DNA from: Pleurodeles waltl
Taxonomy: Eukaryota > Chordata > Amphibia > Caudata > Salamandridae
Assembly (NCBI RefSeq): GCF_031143425.1
Contig: NC_090444.1
Coordinates: forward strand, 1,537,218,782-1,537,282,781
Length of the DNA stretch: 64,000 nucleotides
Direction: 5' to 3'
Within the stretch, counting starts at the first letter, position 1, and each line of letters opens with the position of its first letter. The notes under the pieces were generated by a model. The model ran no database searches and was not told where the DNA came from. It saw only the letters and a program-made list of their open reading frames with translations. This document shows positions 1-11,670 of the stretch, one piece after another. A program made the translations under genes and the position numbers.

Positions 1-1407
1 AAGAAACTGAACAGGACCAGCCAAGGTCGCTGAGAAGTTAGTGAACACCCACCTATCTCACTTCCTAGAGGAAAACAACGCACTCAACACCTCCCAGTCT
101 GGATTCCACAAGAACCACAGCACTGAGACCTCCCTCATCGCCTGTACTGACGACATCAGAACCAGAGTCGACAAGGGCGAGATTGTCGCACTCATCCTCC
201 TGGACCTCTCCACAGCCTTCGACACTGTCTACCACCAAATACTCCGCACATGATTCAACGACGCAGGAATTCGACACAAGGCCCTGGACTGGCTCGCCTC
301 CTTCCTTGCCAAAAGGACCCAGAAAATCCACCTCCCTCCTTTCCACTCCCCAGCCACCAAGATAATCTGCGGAGTTCCCCAAGGGTCCTCAATCAGCCCC
401 ACCCTTTTCAACATTTACATGGCTCCGCTCGCCAACATCCTCCGGCCACATGGAATCACCATCATATCCTACGCAGACGACACCCAGATCATCATCTCCC
501 TCACCAGAAACCATACCACCGACAAAACCAACCACCACGCTGGACCCCTTGACACCGCCAAATGGATGACAGCAAGCCACCTCAAACTAAATCCAACAAA
601 ACCGAAATCATCATCTTCAGCCCCAACAAAACAATATGGGATGACTCCTGGTGGCCCACTGCCCTAGGATCACCCCCAACACCCGCCACCCACGCAACAA
701 CCTCGGTATAATATTAGATTCTTCTCTCTCCATGACCCACCAAATCAACGCCATCACCTCCTCCTGTTTCAACACCCTCCGCATGCTGCGAAAAACCTTC
801 AAATGGATACCCATAGAGACCAGAAAGACCGTCACCCATGCACTCATCAGCAGCAGGCTAGACTACAGAAACGCCCTCTATGCTGGCACCACAGTCAAGC
901 TTAAGCAAAAACTCCAGAGGATCCAGAACGCAGCCGCCCGCCTCATCCTGGACCTCCCATGCCATGAACACATCTCCTCCCACCTCAGATCCCTTCACTG
1001 GCTTCCTATCGACAAGAGGATCATCTTCAAAGTCCTCGTCCACGTGCACAAATCCCTCCACAACACTGGACCAGCCTACCTCAACGAAAGAGTGAACTTC
1101 CACACTCCCACTCGCCACCTCCGCTCCGCCAACCTCGCACTCGCCACAGTCCCCCACATCCAACGCGCCACCACCGGAGGCAGATCCTTCTCCTACCTCA
1201 CCCCCAAAACCTGGAACTCCCTCCCCACCAACCTCCGCAAGACTCAGGACCTCCTGTGTTTCAGAAAACACCTCAAGATATGGCTTTTCGAACAGTAACC
1301 GGCAGCCCCTCCCCTACTTCCTTTTTCTCCTCGCCCCAGCGCCTTTAGACCCTTAAGGGTGAGTAGAGCGCTCTATACATTTTTTGATTGATTGGTTGAT
1401 TGATTGA
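1..1407 (+). mobile_element. L2-like LINE, 3' portion (runs off the left window edge)
   Basis: This is the 3' part of a non-LTR retrotransposon of the L2/CR1 type. It holds the RT domain, the C-terminal domain and a short 3' UTR of about 110 bases. It ends in a TGATTGAT-type microsatellite tail (about 1385-1407), which in this group takes the place of poly(A). The 5' end lies outside the window. A second, differently deleted copy with the same tail lies at 16801-18070. Family level is well supported; the exact subfamily is not determined. Confidence 0.9.
17..1298 (+). pseudogene. L2-like ORF2: reverse transcriptase and C-terminal domain, broken
   Basis: The product would be the reverse transcriptase that primes on nicked target DNA in the nucleus. 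Visible RT motifs, in order: PAKVAEKLVN (from 17), SQSGFHKNHSTET, LLDLSTAFDTV, GVPQGSS and the catalytic SYADD near 468-482. The C-terminal domain follows (LDYRNALYAG, RIQNAAARLI, LHWLPI, TWNSLPTNLR) and ends at a stop at 1296-1298. Lesions: an in-frame TGA at 251-253 (the same frame continues through YADD), then a frameshift near 590-600 and another near 690, so the C-terminal part reads from about 651. The catalytic aspartates are kept, but the frame cannot make a whole protein. A dead copy of a once-active element is the only sensible reading. Confidence 0.88.
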
Positions 1408-4400
1408 GGGGTACAATGCTTCAAGCGGTTGCAGAAACGAACCCCTGGACCTGCTACCAACATTTTGACAATTAAAAAAAGGTTGTTAAACAATTATGGC
1501 TGAGCTAAAATTAACAATTATAGTCTCCCACCCACTGCTTGAGCATCATGCCCATCGATGCCACCCTCCTCACAGTTAATATGGTAGAAGATAAACAGCA
1601 GGGGAAAACTGCATAAGAATGCAACTAGTGAAGAATCTTGTTTTTCAACTGCACAAAAGATTCTGTGGTATTTGATGGTAAACTGGGTACATTAACTATC
1701 ACCACTACTAAGCTACTTTCTTCAGGTGACAAATTGTTTACAGAATGGTTCAATCTTGGGCCTATTTCACTAGTAACTCTTCACCCGTTAGCCCTTCAGC
1801 AAGTATTGTCTCGATAATTTGTAACATATCGTTCTCTTTCCTCACAAATAACCTTAGAGAGAGTCAGACTGACACCCTGAGGATCTGTATTTGTAAAAAC
1901 AACAGAGTTTACAATATCCTAGGTTACAGTACCCCGAACCTGGGGCTCAAGTTTGCAAATAATCTGAGTTATTACTTATCGAGGGCAGCACTGGGTGGAA
2001 TGAGGGCTTTGTCGGAAGCGCAGGCATCGGCGGCTGGACAAGGCTACCCAAAGCCTCCTCAATTACACTTAACCGAACTGTGAATGGTTTCAGTCTCCTC
2101 TCCAGTTCCTCTGTGACCCTAGGGGATGGTGGCAACCATGCCAAATTGCTGGCCATGACATATGAGGTCATTTATGACACAAGGGTCACCTATGGCATAG
2201 GCGTGGCATAAATTGCAAAATTATGGCAGTGGCATATTTTATGGCATTGTTTATATAAGGCAGTAACCATGGACTATGGGGGTACCCATGACAAAATGCT
2301 GGTCCTGGCACAATGGAAGTAATTTTTGACATATAGGTGAACCCATACCACATTTTGGAGCAACCAGTGTCAAATCACGGGAAACGTCAAGTTTTATTGA
2401 CTTGGCACACAATGAAATAATGTGAATATTTAATGAATGCCCTTTGAGTGCCTGTGGCATTTACCAATTGTATGAGGAAATTGTGCTTTAAAATGCACTA
2501 TTTCACCCAATAATTTTTCAAATATTTCTCACGGGGGAGGGCCAAACCCCTGCGGAAGAGATATGGCTTACTCTCTTTGCTCACTCATTACAATTCCGGG
2601 CAAGTATTATGCCCCGGAACTTCCAGCACCATATTATCAGTGGCATCTAAAATATACGTCTGTATTATGCTCTTATACTAATCATGCAGTTCCTATGGAA
2701 CTTCAGTGATGTGTACTGTTGTAATGTTTGGGTCATGTGACATGCGTTTCTGGGGAAAATCAGTATCAATACTCAGATGATGTCTCTTCTTATGATATCA
2801 TTAAGGTCAAAGCAAGGGTGATAGCACTTCCACTAGCCCTGGCACTTGCTGATTCGATGCCCATGAAATTCTTTTAAGAAAGAAACATCAAATGTGGAGA
2901 TTACAGAAGTTGAAAATGTGCTTATGAACCAATTTAAAGATGATGGTAGGAGAAAAAGAGGCAACTCCTAGCAAGCCCTTTGCACCATTAGCAAAAGGGG
3001 TGGAAGAGGCTGATCACCGAAGCACGAGGGAAAGCGTGACAATAAAATATAGCAAAGAGTAAAGAAAGGCAGTAGAGTACAAAAACGAGAACAATTGTGA
3101 AAAAGTGAGACAGATAGAAGGAGAGAGAGTGAGAAAGAATGGCAGAGACAAATGAAGTTAGAAAAAAAAGGCGTGTGCGGGGAGATTCCATAGAACTAGA
3201 CGGGAAGAGAGGCAGAGAAAGAGAGAGGTATACATAAAGAAAGAGACATAACTTGATACAGAATCAAGAAGAAAGAGAAACAGAGAGAACCAGTTGGATA
3301 TAAGTAGAAAGGCGGAAAGACGAGAAGACACAGAGAAGAGGAGAGAGGGTGAAAGGGGGAAAGGTTAAGAGACAGAGGAGATACAGTAAGTAAGAAAAAA
3401 GACTAGAATGGCGAAAGAGAAGGTGAAGGAAGGTTGATAGAGATATGTAACCACAGACACAAAAGAGAGACAAATGGGCTGACAGAGGACGAGAGAAAGC
3501 ATGATGGAGAGCAGGAGTCAATGTAACACAGAATAGGAGCAAGAGACAGACAAGCACAAATAGAACAGAACGAAAGTAGATATGTGTGCCTGAGAGAGAG
3601 CAATTGAGCGGGAGAAGAACAGTTCGAAAGAGACAGATTTTGAAGTCATGAAGCTAGTTTGACAGCTCTCTGTGAAACGACTCCTACGCAATGCTGCACT
3701 ACTCAGAAGCAGATTCACGGTGCACTGCAGTTTCATTCTTTATGAGCTGAACGAGTGGACCTCATATGCAATGTCCCTGCACCTTGCTTCCACCTTGGCG
3801 ATCCAGTGAGATTTATACTCTCTTACAGTGTTAACGTCTATTAGCTGATCATGAACAATGAACGGGGATATATGTGCTAGACTTTTACGGGCGATATCAA
3901 AGTCATTTACTAGCAGGTTGTGCGAGAGACGGAAAATAAATATTGCGTTATTTATGACTCTCTTCATGCCTGGCCAGCTTTCTCACTTATTGGAACATCT
4001 ATCAATATGTTTTCTCCTGAGGACTCTCCTATCAATAGCATCTCATCTTAGCATCTCCTTTCCGCGCTTCGATGCACCGCATTTTGATTTACTTCCGCTA
4101 TCAGTGGATCCTGCAGCATAAAGTGGTCAGTTTATGAAGTCATTTTTCATGCACCGCCCCGGAATCAATAGTACAATATCCTCCGGATTACACTTTGAGC
4201 TCTGATCTTTGTTTATGGCGGGAGAGGGCGTCGCCGCATGGCGGATGTCGCGCAGCCTTGGGGGATGGCGGGGTATTCATGGCCGGCGCGCGCTCGCTGG
4301 CCGCACACGCTTTCCAGCCAGATATGCTGATTCAGAATAGTCGTTCCTAATTGTGGCAGACACTTGCTTCATTCCCATAGTAATGCAGTAGCCAGCCAAC

Positions 4401-4747
4401 ATATCCTGCTCCGAGAGCCAAATGAAGCCATCTTGCTGGAGCCACTGATGATGGAATGGGCCTGCTCGAGCCAAGTCAGACATACTGGCGCAAAGACCCA
4501 TGATAAAGAAAACAAAATAGTGCTCTTTGCTGCACGTCTGTACATCTATTAGATGCACCATCACATATATTAAAGTTGATCACAACTGGCTGGTGTAACA
4601 TGTGCCAAGAAGCTTTGTCTAGTAGATAAAGGGCCAGTCTAAGGAGCCGGAGCAATTTGGAAGCACACTATAAATTATCTGACTCGCTCTAGTTTGCTTG
4701 GTGTTTTATATATTGCTTCGTGTTTAGGGGTTTCAGACTTTAGAGGG
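1408..4747. other. Anonymous DNA between L2-like LINE and hAT element
   Basis: About 3.3 kb is AT-rich at first, then purine-rich (see 2990-3640). Short open frames occur on both strands, but none shows recognisable domains or a codon pattern better than chance. No splice-flanked exon, RNA gene or TIR pair was recognised. Confidence 0.5.
2990..3640 (+). repeat. Long purine (GA)-rich low-complexity tract
   Basis: The plus strand is dominated by G and A in degenerate GAGA, AGAGAA and GAAAG words for about 650 bases; the minus strand is correspondingly CT-rich. This produces several Leu/Ser/Phe-rich open frames on the minus strand, which I read as artefacts. Polypurine-polypyrimidine tracts of this size can adopt triplex (H-DNA) structures; whether this one does is unknown. 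Confidence 0.7.
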
Positions 4748-4755
4748 CTGGTGTT
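4748..4755. repeat. 8-bp target-site duplication, left copy (pairs with 5530-5537)
   Basis: CTGGTGTT lies directly before the TIR that starts CAGTGGCGGCCGG and recurs directly after the mirror TIR at 5530-5537. An 8-bp duplication is the hAT superfamily signature. Confidence 0.9.
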
Positions 4756-5014
4756 CAGTGGCGGCCGGCAGCAGCTTTAGGAGGGAGGGGGGGGGGGGCG
4801 GGACACACACACACACTCATTCTTTCACACACAGACACGCACGCACATCCATTAACAACACTCAGACCATTCAAACATGCACGCACGCACCAAACATTAA
4901 TTTTAAAAGATTGCACACACTCATTCTTTCACACACACACGCACGCACAACCATTAACAACACTCATAACACTCAAACATGCACGCGCGCACCAAACATT
5001 CAATTTAAAACATC

Positions 5015-5048
<34 letters not shown>

Positions 5049-5529
5049 TTACCTTCAGCCTCCAGGTCCCAGGAGGGTTGGGACTGTTGCCTTCCCTCAT
5101 TGGCTGACCTTAGGTCAGCCAATGAGGGAAGGCAGCAGTCCCAGCCTGGTCACAGAGTGGACCCCACCCCACTCTGTGAAGTACCACTGATTGACACTCG
5201 CCCTGGGCACTTCAGGGCTTAAACCTGAAGCGCCCAGGGAGAGTGTCAATTGGTGACGCTTTCCTCGTCACCCAGGGGAGGGCCTCGAGGGACCTTTGCT
5301 GAGCCGAGGAGGTCACGCCCATAGGAGCTGTGACCTCCTCAGCCCAGCAAAGTTCAGCTCGGGCAGCCAGGAGTGTGCGCAAATCACGCATGTCTGCTCC
5401 TGGCTGCCTGAGCTGAACATGGAGAGTGTCTGTCAGGCCGACCTTTGTTCAGCCTGACAGACACTCTTCATGAGGGGCAAAAGGTGGGGGGGCGTGGCCC
5501 TTTCCGCCCTAAAGGACCGGCCGCCACTG
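4756..5529. mobile_element. Non-autonomous hAT element built from consecutive hairpins
   Basis: This is a 774-bp element with terminal inverted repeats: CAGTGGCGGCCGG at the left and its complement CCGGCCGCCACTG at the right. Similarity extends inward through a CTTTAGG block. It is bounded by 8-bp duplications (4748-4755 and 5530-5537). There is no transposase frame, so it would need a hAT transposase in trans. The left third is a CA-rich minisatellite. The right half is a chain of palindromes: 5076-5145 (arms about 35 bp), 5150-5179, 5190-5251, 5292-5354, 5352-5418 and 5423-5467. The superfamily call rests on the TIR/TSD structure; the family name is not known to me. Confidence 0.92.
4802..5052 (+). 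repeat. CA-rich minisatellite, two units of about 107 bp, then (CA)n
   Basis: Two diverged tandem units share the order: ACAC run, TCATTCTTTCACAC, CATTAACAACACTCA, AAACATGCACGC, CACCAAACATT. They begin near 4806 and 4914. A pure AC run follows (about 5019-5048). The array sits inside the hAT element. A 154-codon open frame across it is His/Thr-rich low complexity and is not a gene. Confidence 0.8.
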
Positions 5530-5537
5530 CTGGTGTT

Positions 5538-6780
5538 AAGTATCTGCTTACTGCTGCTGGTTTAACTGTCTTATTATTTTTTAGTATACATATCATTGGC
5601 AGCCTCTTTGCTGTGGTTGAAACAAAGATAGCTCGTTGTGTGACGCTGCACTAAAGAAAGGAACAAACTGATTTCCGTGTCAGTATAGCTTCTACACTTT
5701 TTATCTGTGGGAAACAACATTTAAGTCAAAAAAGTACAGACCATGTAGAGAGGCCCCATACGCAAATTGGGGAGGCCCTCGAGATCACATTTCTTGGGCA
5801 TTACTGTATACGTCATCATTAGTTATTGTTAAAGGTCCAAACTCTAAGGTGGTGTAATGTCAATCTAAATTTAGACCTTAGAGAATTGAGGATTACTACA
5901 AAAGTGCAATCCTTGAAACGAGGCCAGGCCAGCACATAAAGCACCAGCCACAATAGAGACTGAAGCACCAGGATTTAAGAGGACCTCTTTCAAGGTAGGG
6001 TGATCAGTAGAGCTGGTAATGCAGATCTGCCTTCTTTATCATTGATTTGTGTTTATAAAGTGAGCTGTGGGCAAATGAGAGTGACTGCTTAACTCTTTAG
6101 TCTTGCAAGGATTCAAGTGGCTATTGACTAGTTATGCAGTGCATGAACGAACAGTTACAAAGCACTGGCAGGCAGAGAGAACTAAGCCTGGGCCCAGGGC
6201 ATTATAATTGTTGTCACTTTAATGCTTGCACAAGTACAAGAACACACAATATTTCCCCTCAAGGGAGATACAGTCCTCTTTTTCAGATGCCAAGTGTATT
6301 ATGAGGTTGGCACACCTGACACTGTATGAACTGATGTGTAGGTCCCAGACCAGGTTAAGAATATCAGGAATTGCTGCCAGTGCCATAAACTGGTATGCCA
6401 CAGCAGACAAAATGTCCCTAGATTTAACTGCTCAATAGACTAAGCATCATGGAAGTGATATTGAATGAAACAACAAGAAATGGATGAGTGAATTTGTGAA
6501 TCCTCTGGTAATCCTAGCACCTTACATTGTATGTGGAGAAATACAGCCCCTATTGCATCCCTGCATTTTGTAAAGATCGCATTCCTCAGACATGTTTTTT
6601 ATGGAGATTGTATCCCTCAGATGCGTCTTTTGTGAAGACCTGCAGAGCCCTGTGTGGTATCTAAGCAATGCGGGAAGGATGTTTAGAACTATGTATAACT
6701 TTACTAATAATGTGAAGATTCAAAACAAGTTCATTACATTTGAGCATTGTGAAGGTTCTAGGTTTGCATTCCGGTGATGC
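5538..6780. other. Anonymous DNA
   Basis: No domain-bearing frame, TIR pair or RNA gene was recognised in this stretch. Short open frames on both strands look random. Confidence 0.5.
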
Positions 6781-6781
6781 G

Positions 6782-6898
6782 TGTTAGAACCTCGGGGTAG
6801 AATAGAGAGGGCGGAGGATGGTTGAAGGGAGGAACAAGGTTGGAGGCTGGCGTAGGGCTGTAATATGATCTTACCTAAACAATAAATCTTGACTTCAC
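6782..6898 (-). repeat. Possible LTR remnant at the 3' side of the Gypsy element
   Basis: On the minus strand this block runs TGAAGTCAAG... to ...GGTTCTAACA. It has TG/CA ends and directly follows the truncated pol frame. No second copy was found at the 5' side and no polypurine tract precedes it, so it may be unrelated unique DNA. Confidence 0.25.
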
Positions 6899-8024
6899 CA
6901 TAACGCCGACTCTTGTATGGTTCCTTCAGTTACCAAGCAGACTTTTATGTCTTCGTCAGACATGATATCTGCAAAGCAACTTCCTCCTTCTTCTTCTTCA
7001 TCTCCTGTTCCTACACACAGTCTTGAAAGGCAGTCAGCCTGAACATTCAATGCCTCAGGCATATAAGATATCACATAATTAAACTCTTGTAAGGCAACTA
7101 CCCCTCCACTCAAACTCCGAAGCCTTCTTTAACAATAATCTCATATAATTTGTCCTTTCTGCAAACTTTGGAACAAACTTATTGTAAAATTCCGCCATCC
7201 CTAGAAACTTCACTAGCTCTTCCTTAGTATGTGGACTAGGCAATTTTTTGATTGTATCAACTAGGCCCGCCTTAGGACGAACCCCCTTCAACGAAATTTC
7301 ATATCTAAATAATCCATCTTTGGAATTTTGATTCTGCACTTCTCAGGTATAAGCGTCAGACCATTCATTCACAACTTCTCTAAGACCTCCCTTAACCTTC
7401 ATTGTGTTCTTCTAAATTGGCCCCAGTGATCAACAGGTCATCCTGGTATACCTTCACTCTCTTTGCATCCTTCAATATTTTCTCCATCGCTCTCTGAAAC
7501 ACAGAGCCAGCTGATATCAAGCCAAACTGCATCCTGAGAAACTTAAATGTGCCAAAACGAGTTATAAAGGTGGTTAGTTCCTGAGAAGAACTGTGTAATT
7601 TTATCTGGTGGTAAACAGAAGTAAAATCAAGTGTCGAGCAATGCTTTGCACCACCCAAAGAGCACAACATTTCCATAATATTTGGAAGAGGATAATGATC
7701 TATTATGACCGACTTATTTAGTTCTCTGAGATCAACACAGAGTCTGGCTTCCCCACTGGCCTTCCTTGCCATAACTACTGGTGCCACCCATTCCGAAGCT
7801 TCAACTTCCTGAATGATCCCATTCCTAATTAGTTTGCCAATTTCAATTTTCATTTTGTCTCTAACTATCAGCGGGACATTCCTCAGCTTTGCTGCCTTGG
7901 GTAGTGCTCCCGGCTTGAGTCTGTTCTCATGCACATAATTCTTGAGGCAGCCTAAATCCTTGCTGAACACATCAGGAAACTTGTTCACCCACCTACTTAC
8001 ATGCTCTGACACAGCTTGAACCAC
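6895..8024 (-). pseudogene. Gypsy pol: reverse transcriptase with RNase H remnant
   Basis: RT copies element RNA to DNA inside the particle. Blocks in order: VSRWVNKFPDVF (linker), WVAPVVMARK, RLCVDLRELNKSV, STLDFTSVYHQI, LRMQFGLISAG and the catalytic VYQDDLLITGA near 7420-7450. A stop at about 7392 and further stops to 7340 interrupt it. The connection region continues at 7339 (LFRYEISLKGVRP, FLGMAEFYNKFVPKFAE). Most of RNase H is deleted near 7105-7135: the frame jumps from the connection domain to the RNase H tail (EALNVQADCLSRL). No integrase follows. The RT assignment is secure, and inactivity is clear. Confidence 0.88.
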
Positions 8025-8437
8025 AGGGGCGTCTTTGAGTCTAAAAGGAGGATCTTCATTTGTGCTAGTAGAACACGCAGATCATGTTGATGAAACCAAC
8101 TAATTAAAGAGTCTCCCTTCATTGAGATATATACTTTTGCTGGTATGAGGTGCTCCTTTAACTCTATGTGGCCCCAAAAGTAACCTAGCAATCTGATTGG
8201 TTCACCACCATAACCTTTTGGCCTTACATCTGATTTTAATAAGTCTACTTTCCCATTCAGATTCTGATCATAGAATGATTTTGGTATCAACGTTATCCCT
8301 GCTCCAGAATCAAAAAGAATGTTGACTGGTTCACCATTAACTAAGACTGATTCTACAGGATCATTGAATGACCCACACCCTGTTTGCAAAATTTGCACAT
8401 CACTCACTGCCCTTACATCATCTTCGCTTCTTCGCAC
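7997..8437 (-). pseudogene. Gypsy pol: aspartic protease
   Basis: The segment reads VLVNGEPVNILFDSGAGITL, with the DSG catalytic triad of retroelement aspartic proteases, which cleave the gag-pol polyprotein. It lies in a different frame from gag and overlaps its end slightly, compatible with a programmed gag-pol shift or a decay frameshift; no obvious slippery heptamer was seen. Downstream, the frame breaks near 8000-8030, where the RT frame takes over. The protease core looks complete at about 100 residues plus a linker. Confidence 0.8.
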
Positions 8438-9263
8438 ACCACTTCCCTTACTTTTTTAGTGGTGCTCTTTGTCCTGCAACACTTTGCAAGATGACGCGTT
8501 TTACCACAATTTTTACAGGTCATCCTCCAAGCAGGGCATTCTTTGTTGTTGGCCATATGGTCAACACCACCACACCTAAAACATTTTCCAACAAAGGGTT
8601 TTCTTAACTTAACAGGCTCACTAATATTTCTATTGTCATTATACAACATTGTGCTACTCTGTACAGTTTTTACAGCAGGACCTTCCTCCCTCGCTGTATC
8701 AGAAACAGCAATGTCTTTACGAAGTACCTCAACACATTTTCTCGAGTGTTCGCATGATTTGGCCACACCCAAAATTTATTCCAAGGATGGATTGTCTTTC
8801 TGCCATATACTCTCTTTCACCTTCTCTAGTGAGCAGCCTAACATAAACTGATCTCTTAATCGTTCCTCGTATGAGTTCCCAAACATGGAGGTGGACGCCA
8901 GTTTCCAGAGCTCTGTAATATACTGCTCTGTTGTCTCACCCTGACGTTGCATCCTTTTCCCAAACTGATACCGTTCGAGAACGGTGCTCACTTTGGGTAA
9001 GTAGTGCAAGTCAAGTTTTTTTACACATATTTCAAATTCATTGAGACCTATAGAGTCACCATCCATTAAATCTGGTAAGTGTTCAAGGACCTCCTGGCCC
9101 TCCGTGCCCAGGTTGTGCATCAGGGGAGAAGTTTTCCTTTCTGCGCTGAGCGAAGTTCCACACACCCTGCGTAATTGTTAAATACCCTTTTCCACTTTTG
9201 CCAAAGTATTGGCAGATCACCAGGCGATGGCAGAAAAAATAGAGCAGCCGGTACATTTTGCAT
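8413..9263 (-). pseudogene. Gypsy gag: capsid and two CCHC zinc knuckles
   Basis: Gag packages element RNA into cytoplasmic particles. The frame opens with ATG at 9263 (MQNVPAALFFLPSPGDLPIL) and shifts once near 9170-9200. It then continues through a capsid-like segment (QYITELWKLA, LRDQFMLG) to 8779. An in-frame stop at about 8776-8778 interrupts it, and the same frame continues to 8413. The nucleocapsid part has CFRCGGVDHMANNKECP followed by CKNCGKTRHLAKCC, two CCHC-type knuckles. The domain call is good; the start is inferred from the capsid-like N-terminus. The gene is non-functional as it stands. Confidence 0.8.
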
Positions 9264-9284
9264 ATAGCAGGATTAAGGGTGTAT

Positions 9285-9650
9285 AGTTATATCACAAAGT
9301 GCGTTCAGTATGGAGTGTGTATCACCGTATGAAATACCAATGCAGAAAGAGCGAAGGTAGTGTGGGGTGTGCATATCACCGCAAGACGTGCACTGTAAAT
9401 AGTAAGGTGTGCGTATCACCGTTGTATGAAATGCAATGCAGAAAGAGTGAAGGTACTGTAGGGTGTGCGTATCACCACAAGATGCACACTGTAAATAGTA
9501 AGGTGTGTGTATCACCATTAGACACACACAGTAAATATTTGGTTTGGAGGTGTGCACATCAGCGCAAGACAACGTACTGTAAGTTGTGCGTATCACCGCA
9601 AGACACATGCTGTAAAATAGTGGTGTGTGCTGAAGGTGCCCAGTCTGCAC
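9285..9650. repeat. Minisatellite with GTGTGCGTATCACC units
   Basis: The core GTGTGCGTATCACCG recurs about seven times, spaced roughly 40 or 56 bp apart. A 40-bp unit (ending CTGTAAATAGTAAG) alternates with a 56-bp unit (with AATGCAGAAAGAG), giving a 96-bp higher-order repeat seen twice between 9369 and 9504. Units further right decay. Long open frames here on both strands come from the repeat. It abuts the 5' side of the Gypsy gag. Confidence 0.8.
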
Positions 9651-9905
9651 GCGTCGTGCACACCTAGTTGATCTTCCGTTTTCAGGGAGACCAAGCGCGC
9701 ACGCCGTGTCCGGCCCACACACATCGCACACAGTTTGAAGATATCCGGTTGGCAAGAAGACAACGCACGGCCGCAAGGGCCCGTGCCTCAGGAGCTCTTC
9801 ACGCACATCACGCACATCACACACATCAGGCACACTTTGTGAATCTCCCGTTGCTAAAGCGACAGCGTACGGACGCTAGTGCTCGTGCCTCCGGAGCACA
9901 CATTG
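9640..9905. repeat. GC-rich tandem repeat, about 90-bp unit
   Basis: Two or three diverged units share a CACACACATC lead, then a (T)CTCCCGTTG- or TATCCGGTTG-like block, then CGTGCCTC(A/C)GGAGC. The clearest pair are near 9717-9801 and 9808-9900. A weaker third copy lies near 9640-9715. The relationship to the neighbouring Gypsy element is unknown; it may be part of a lost LTR or leader. Confidence 0.6.
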
Positions 9906-11662
9906 CAGTCATGCAAATGAATTTATAAATCACAGTACCTTTTAACTGCACAAGCGTTTCTGCAGGCGAGGTGCTTCCCGAGACAGCGGTTCCTTTTGAG
10001 AGGAATGTTGTGTTGTTAGGGCTTGTGCACGTTGCTCACCACCAATGTGAAGTACGGCAACTTCTGTTGAACACTGATGCTGTACTTCACACTCTGTCTG
10101 AGACTGGTTGACAATTCTGTAATTAAACTACCTTCTTGCCAACTCCAGGACGAAAGCACAGCTTCTGAAGGCTATATTACAGTTCCCTTTGGCTCTCTCA
10201 TTGCTTATGTTACATTTATACTTCCACTTCATTAGGTTCTCAGGACTATTTTTTCCAGATTTAACAAGCCATTGTGAATCAGGTGACAAATGATTTATTG
10301 AAAAAAGCTCAGAGAAACAAAATAACTCTGTCTTCTTGAGACTTTAGTTTAAGTAGGGCTGTGATAAATGACTCAGAGTGGTTGATACGTATATTGTGGA
10401 CCCTAAGATGCATCAGGTTTCTTAGGTGTGGAAGTCCACAAGTGGATAATTTGCTGCAAAATTCACAAAAAGGCACATTTTGTAAAAATGTCATGTAAGT
10501 GGAGTTTTACGTATTATTTTCCTTTGGGATACTGGTTTGAACTGCAGATGTCTCACAATACACATTTTCTACAAACCAGTCCCCTGCCAGTATTTTGCCA
10601 GACTTGAAAAAGAAGTACGCCCTTGAATTTAATTTTCACATGAGATTCTAAAAAGTGTTTTTTGCCTCCTATGGCTCAAGCTATATGTCAAGCTTAATGT
10701 TGTGTTGCAGGAATAATGATAACCAATCAAGATCTGTGTAACCAACATATGTTTGTGGCTGAACACCTGAATTGTGTGGGGCTGTTGTTCCCCTTCGAGT
10801 CACACAAGATGAAAGAAAAAACACATTAGTAAACTGGAAATTACCTCCCCCACCCAGTCTTGTGAGAATATAGGAAAATCAAGGTGACCTGAACCTCTCA
10901 ATTTAACTTTCGTTTTAAAAAGAAGAGACGCAGCTATGAGATTGTGGGGAAAAGGATTACTAGATAGAAATGTCAACCTAAAAAGAGCAGATGAAAAATA
11001 AAGGAGTCGTCTGGCTATGCGAGCAGTCTAGATATTTAAAAGAGATGCTTAAAGGGGATAACCATGTACTTTTATAGTGGGCGCAAATCTGTGTGTTGGG
11101 TGGTTATGCAAATGAGGATTGTTTGAAAAGAAAACTATGGAGTTTGACTATGTCACTTTCTGAAGGACAACTAACATAGAGAAAGTTCCCTACACCATTA
11201 AGGTCTTCAACACACTACATTTCAATAGCAATAACTATTGTAATGCTTGGCAAGAGCAGAGGTAATTAGTGCTCTCAGTTGTCCGGAGAACGTGTGCTAA
11301 CCTTTTGAATAACTATCTGAAAACGGTTTTAAAGTTTAACTTCAGAAAATAAAGTTTGTGTTGACAAAGAGATTTCAGCGAGGGCAGAGTGTTATATAAA
11401 AGAAAAATACAAGGCACCAAGAGTCAGGAAAAATAACTGGAAATGAAGACCAGATCAAGGCAAACTGAACCCTACGTTTCTGTAATCCATGTTTCAGTAA
11501 GTGAACTGCGTCCCTTCAGGTCTAAGACACTGCAGAAGTTAAAAACAGACATGGAAACAAGCCTCTATCAGGCCTGTATGAATGTTTTTAACTTTATTGG
11601 AAAAACCACTGACCGACTTCTAAACATTGACTGTAAAAACGTTAAGGTGATCCATGTTTGCG
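9906..11662. other. Anonymous DNA
   Basis: This is AT-rich intergenic sequence. I saw no recognisable gene, transposon ends or RNA gene; the few short open frames have no recognisable domains. Confidence 0.5.
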
Positions 11663-11670
11663 ATGTAGTC

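Larger units (their letters stand above)
6895..9263 (-). mobile_element. Degraded Ty3/Gypsy LTR retrotransposon (canonical order, integrase lost)
   Basis: Read on the minus strand, the order is gag capsid (from 9263), a zinc knuckle pair, an aspartic protease, reverse transcriptase, a connection region and the tail of RNase H. Integrase is absent: the frame ends soon after the RNase H tail, near 6895. The gag start (a W..W...F pattern), paired knuckles and YQDD suggest the Mag-like side of Gypsy, but clade placement needs a tree. It is a different lineage from the Gmr1-like elements in this window. Repetitive DNA (9285-9905) replaces a recognisable 5' LTR. Confidence 0.85.

Noticed and set aside
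3264..3557. Leu/Ser-rich minus-strand open frames resembling membrane proteins
   Set aside because: They are translations of the CT-rich complement of the purine tract.
9273..9833. 186-codon minus-strand open frame, Cys/His-rich
   Set aside because: It runs along the minisatellite and repeats with it; the composition and periodicity come from the repeat, not from a protein domain.
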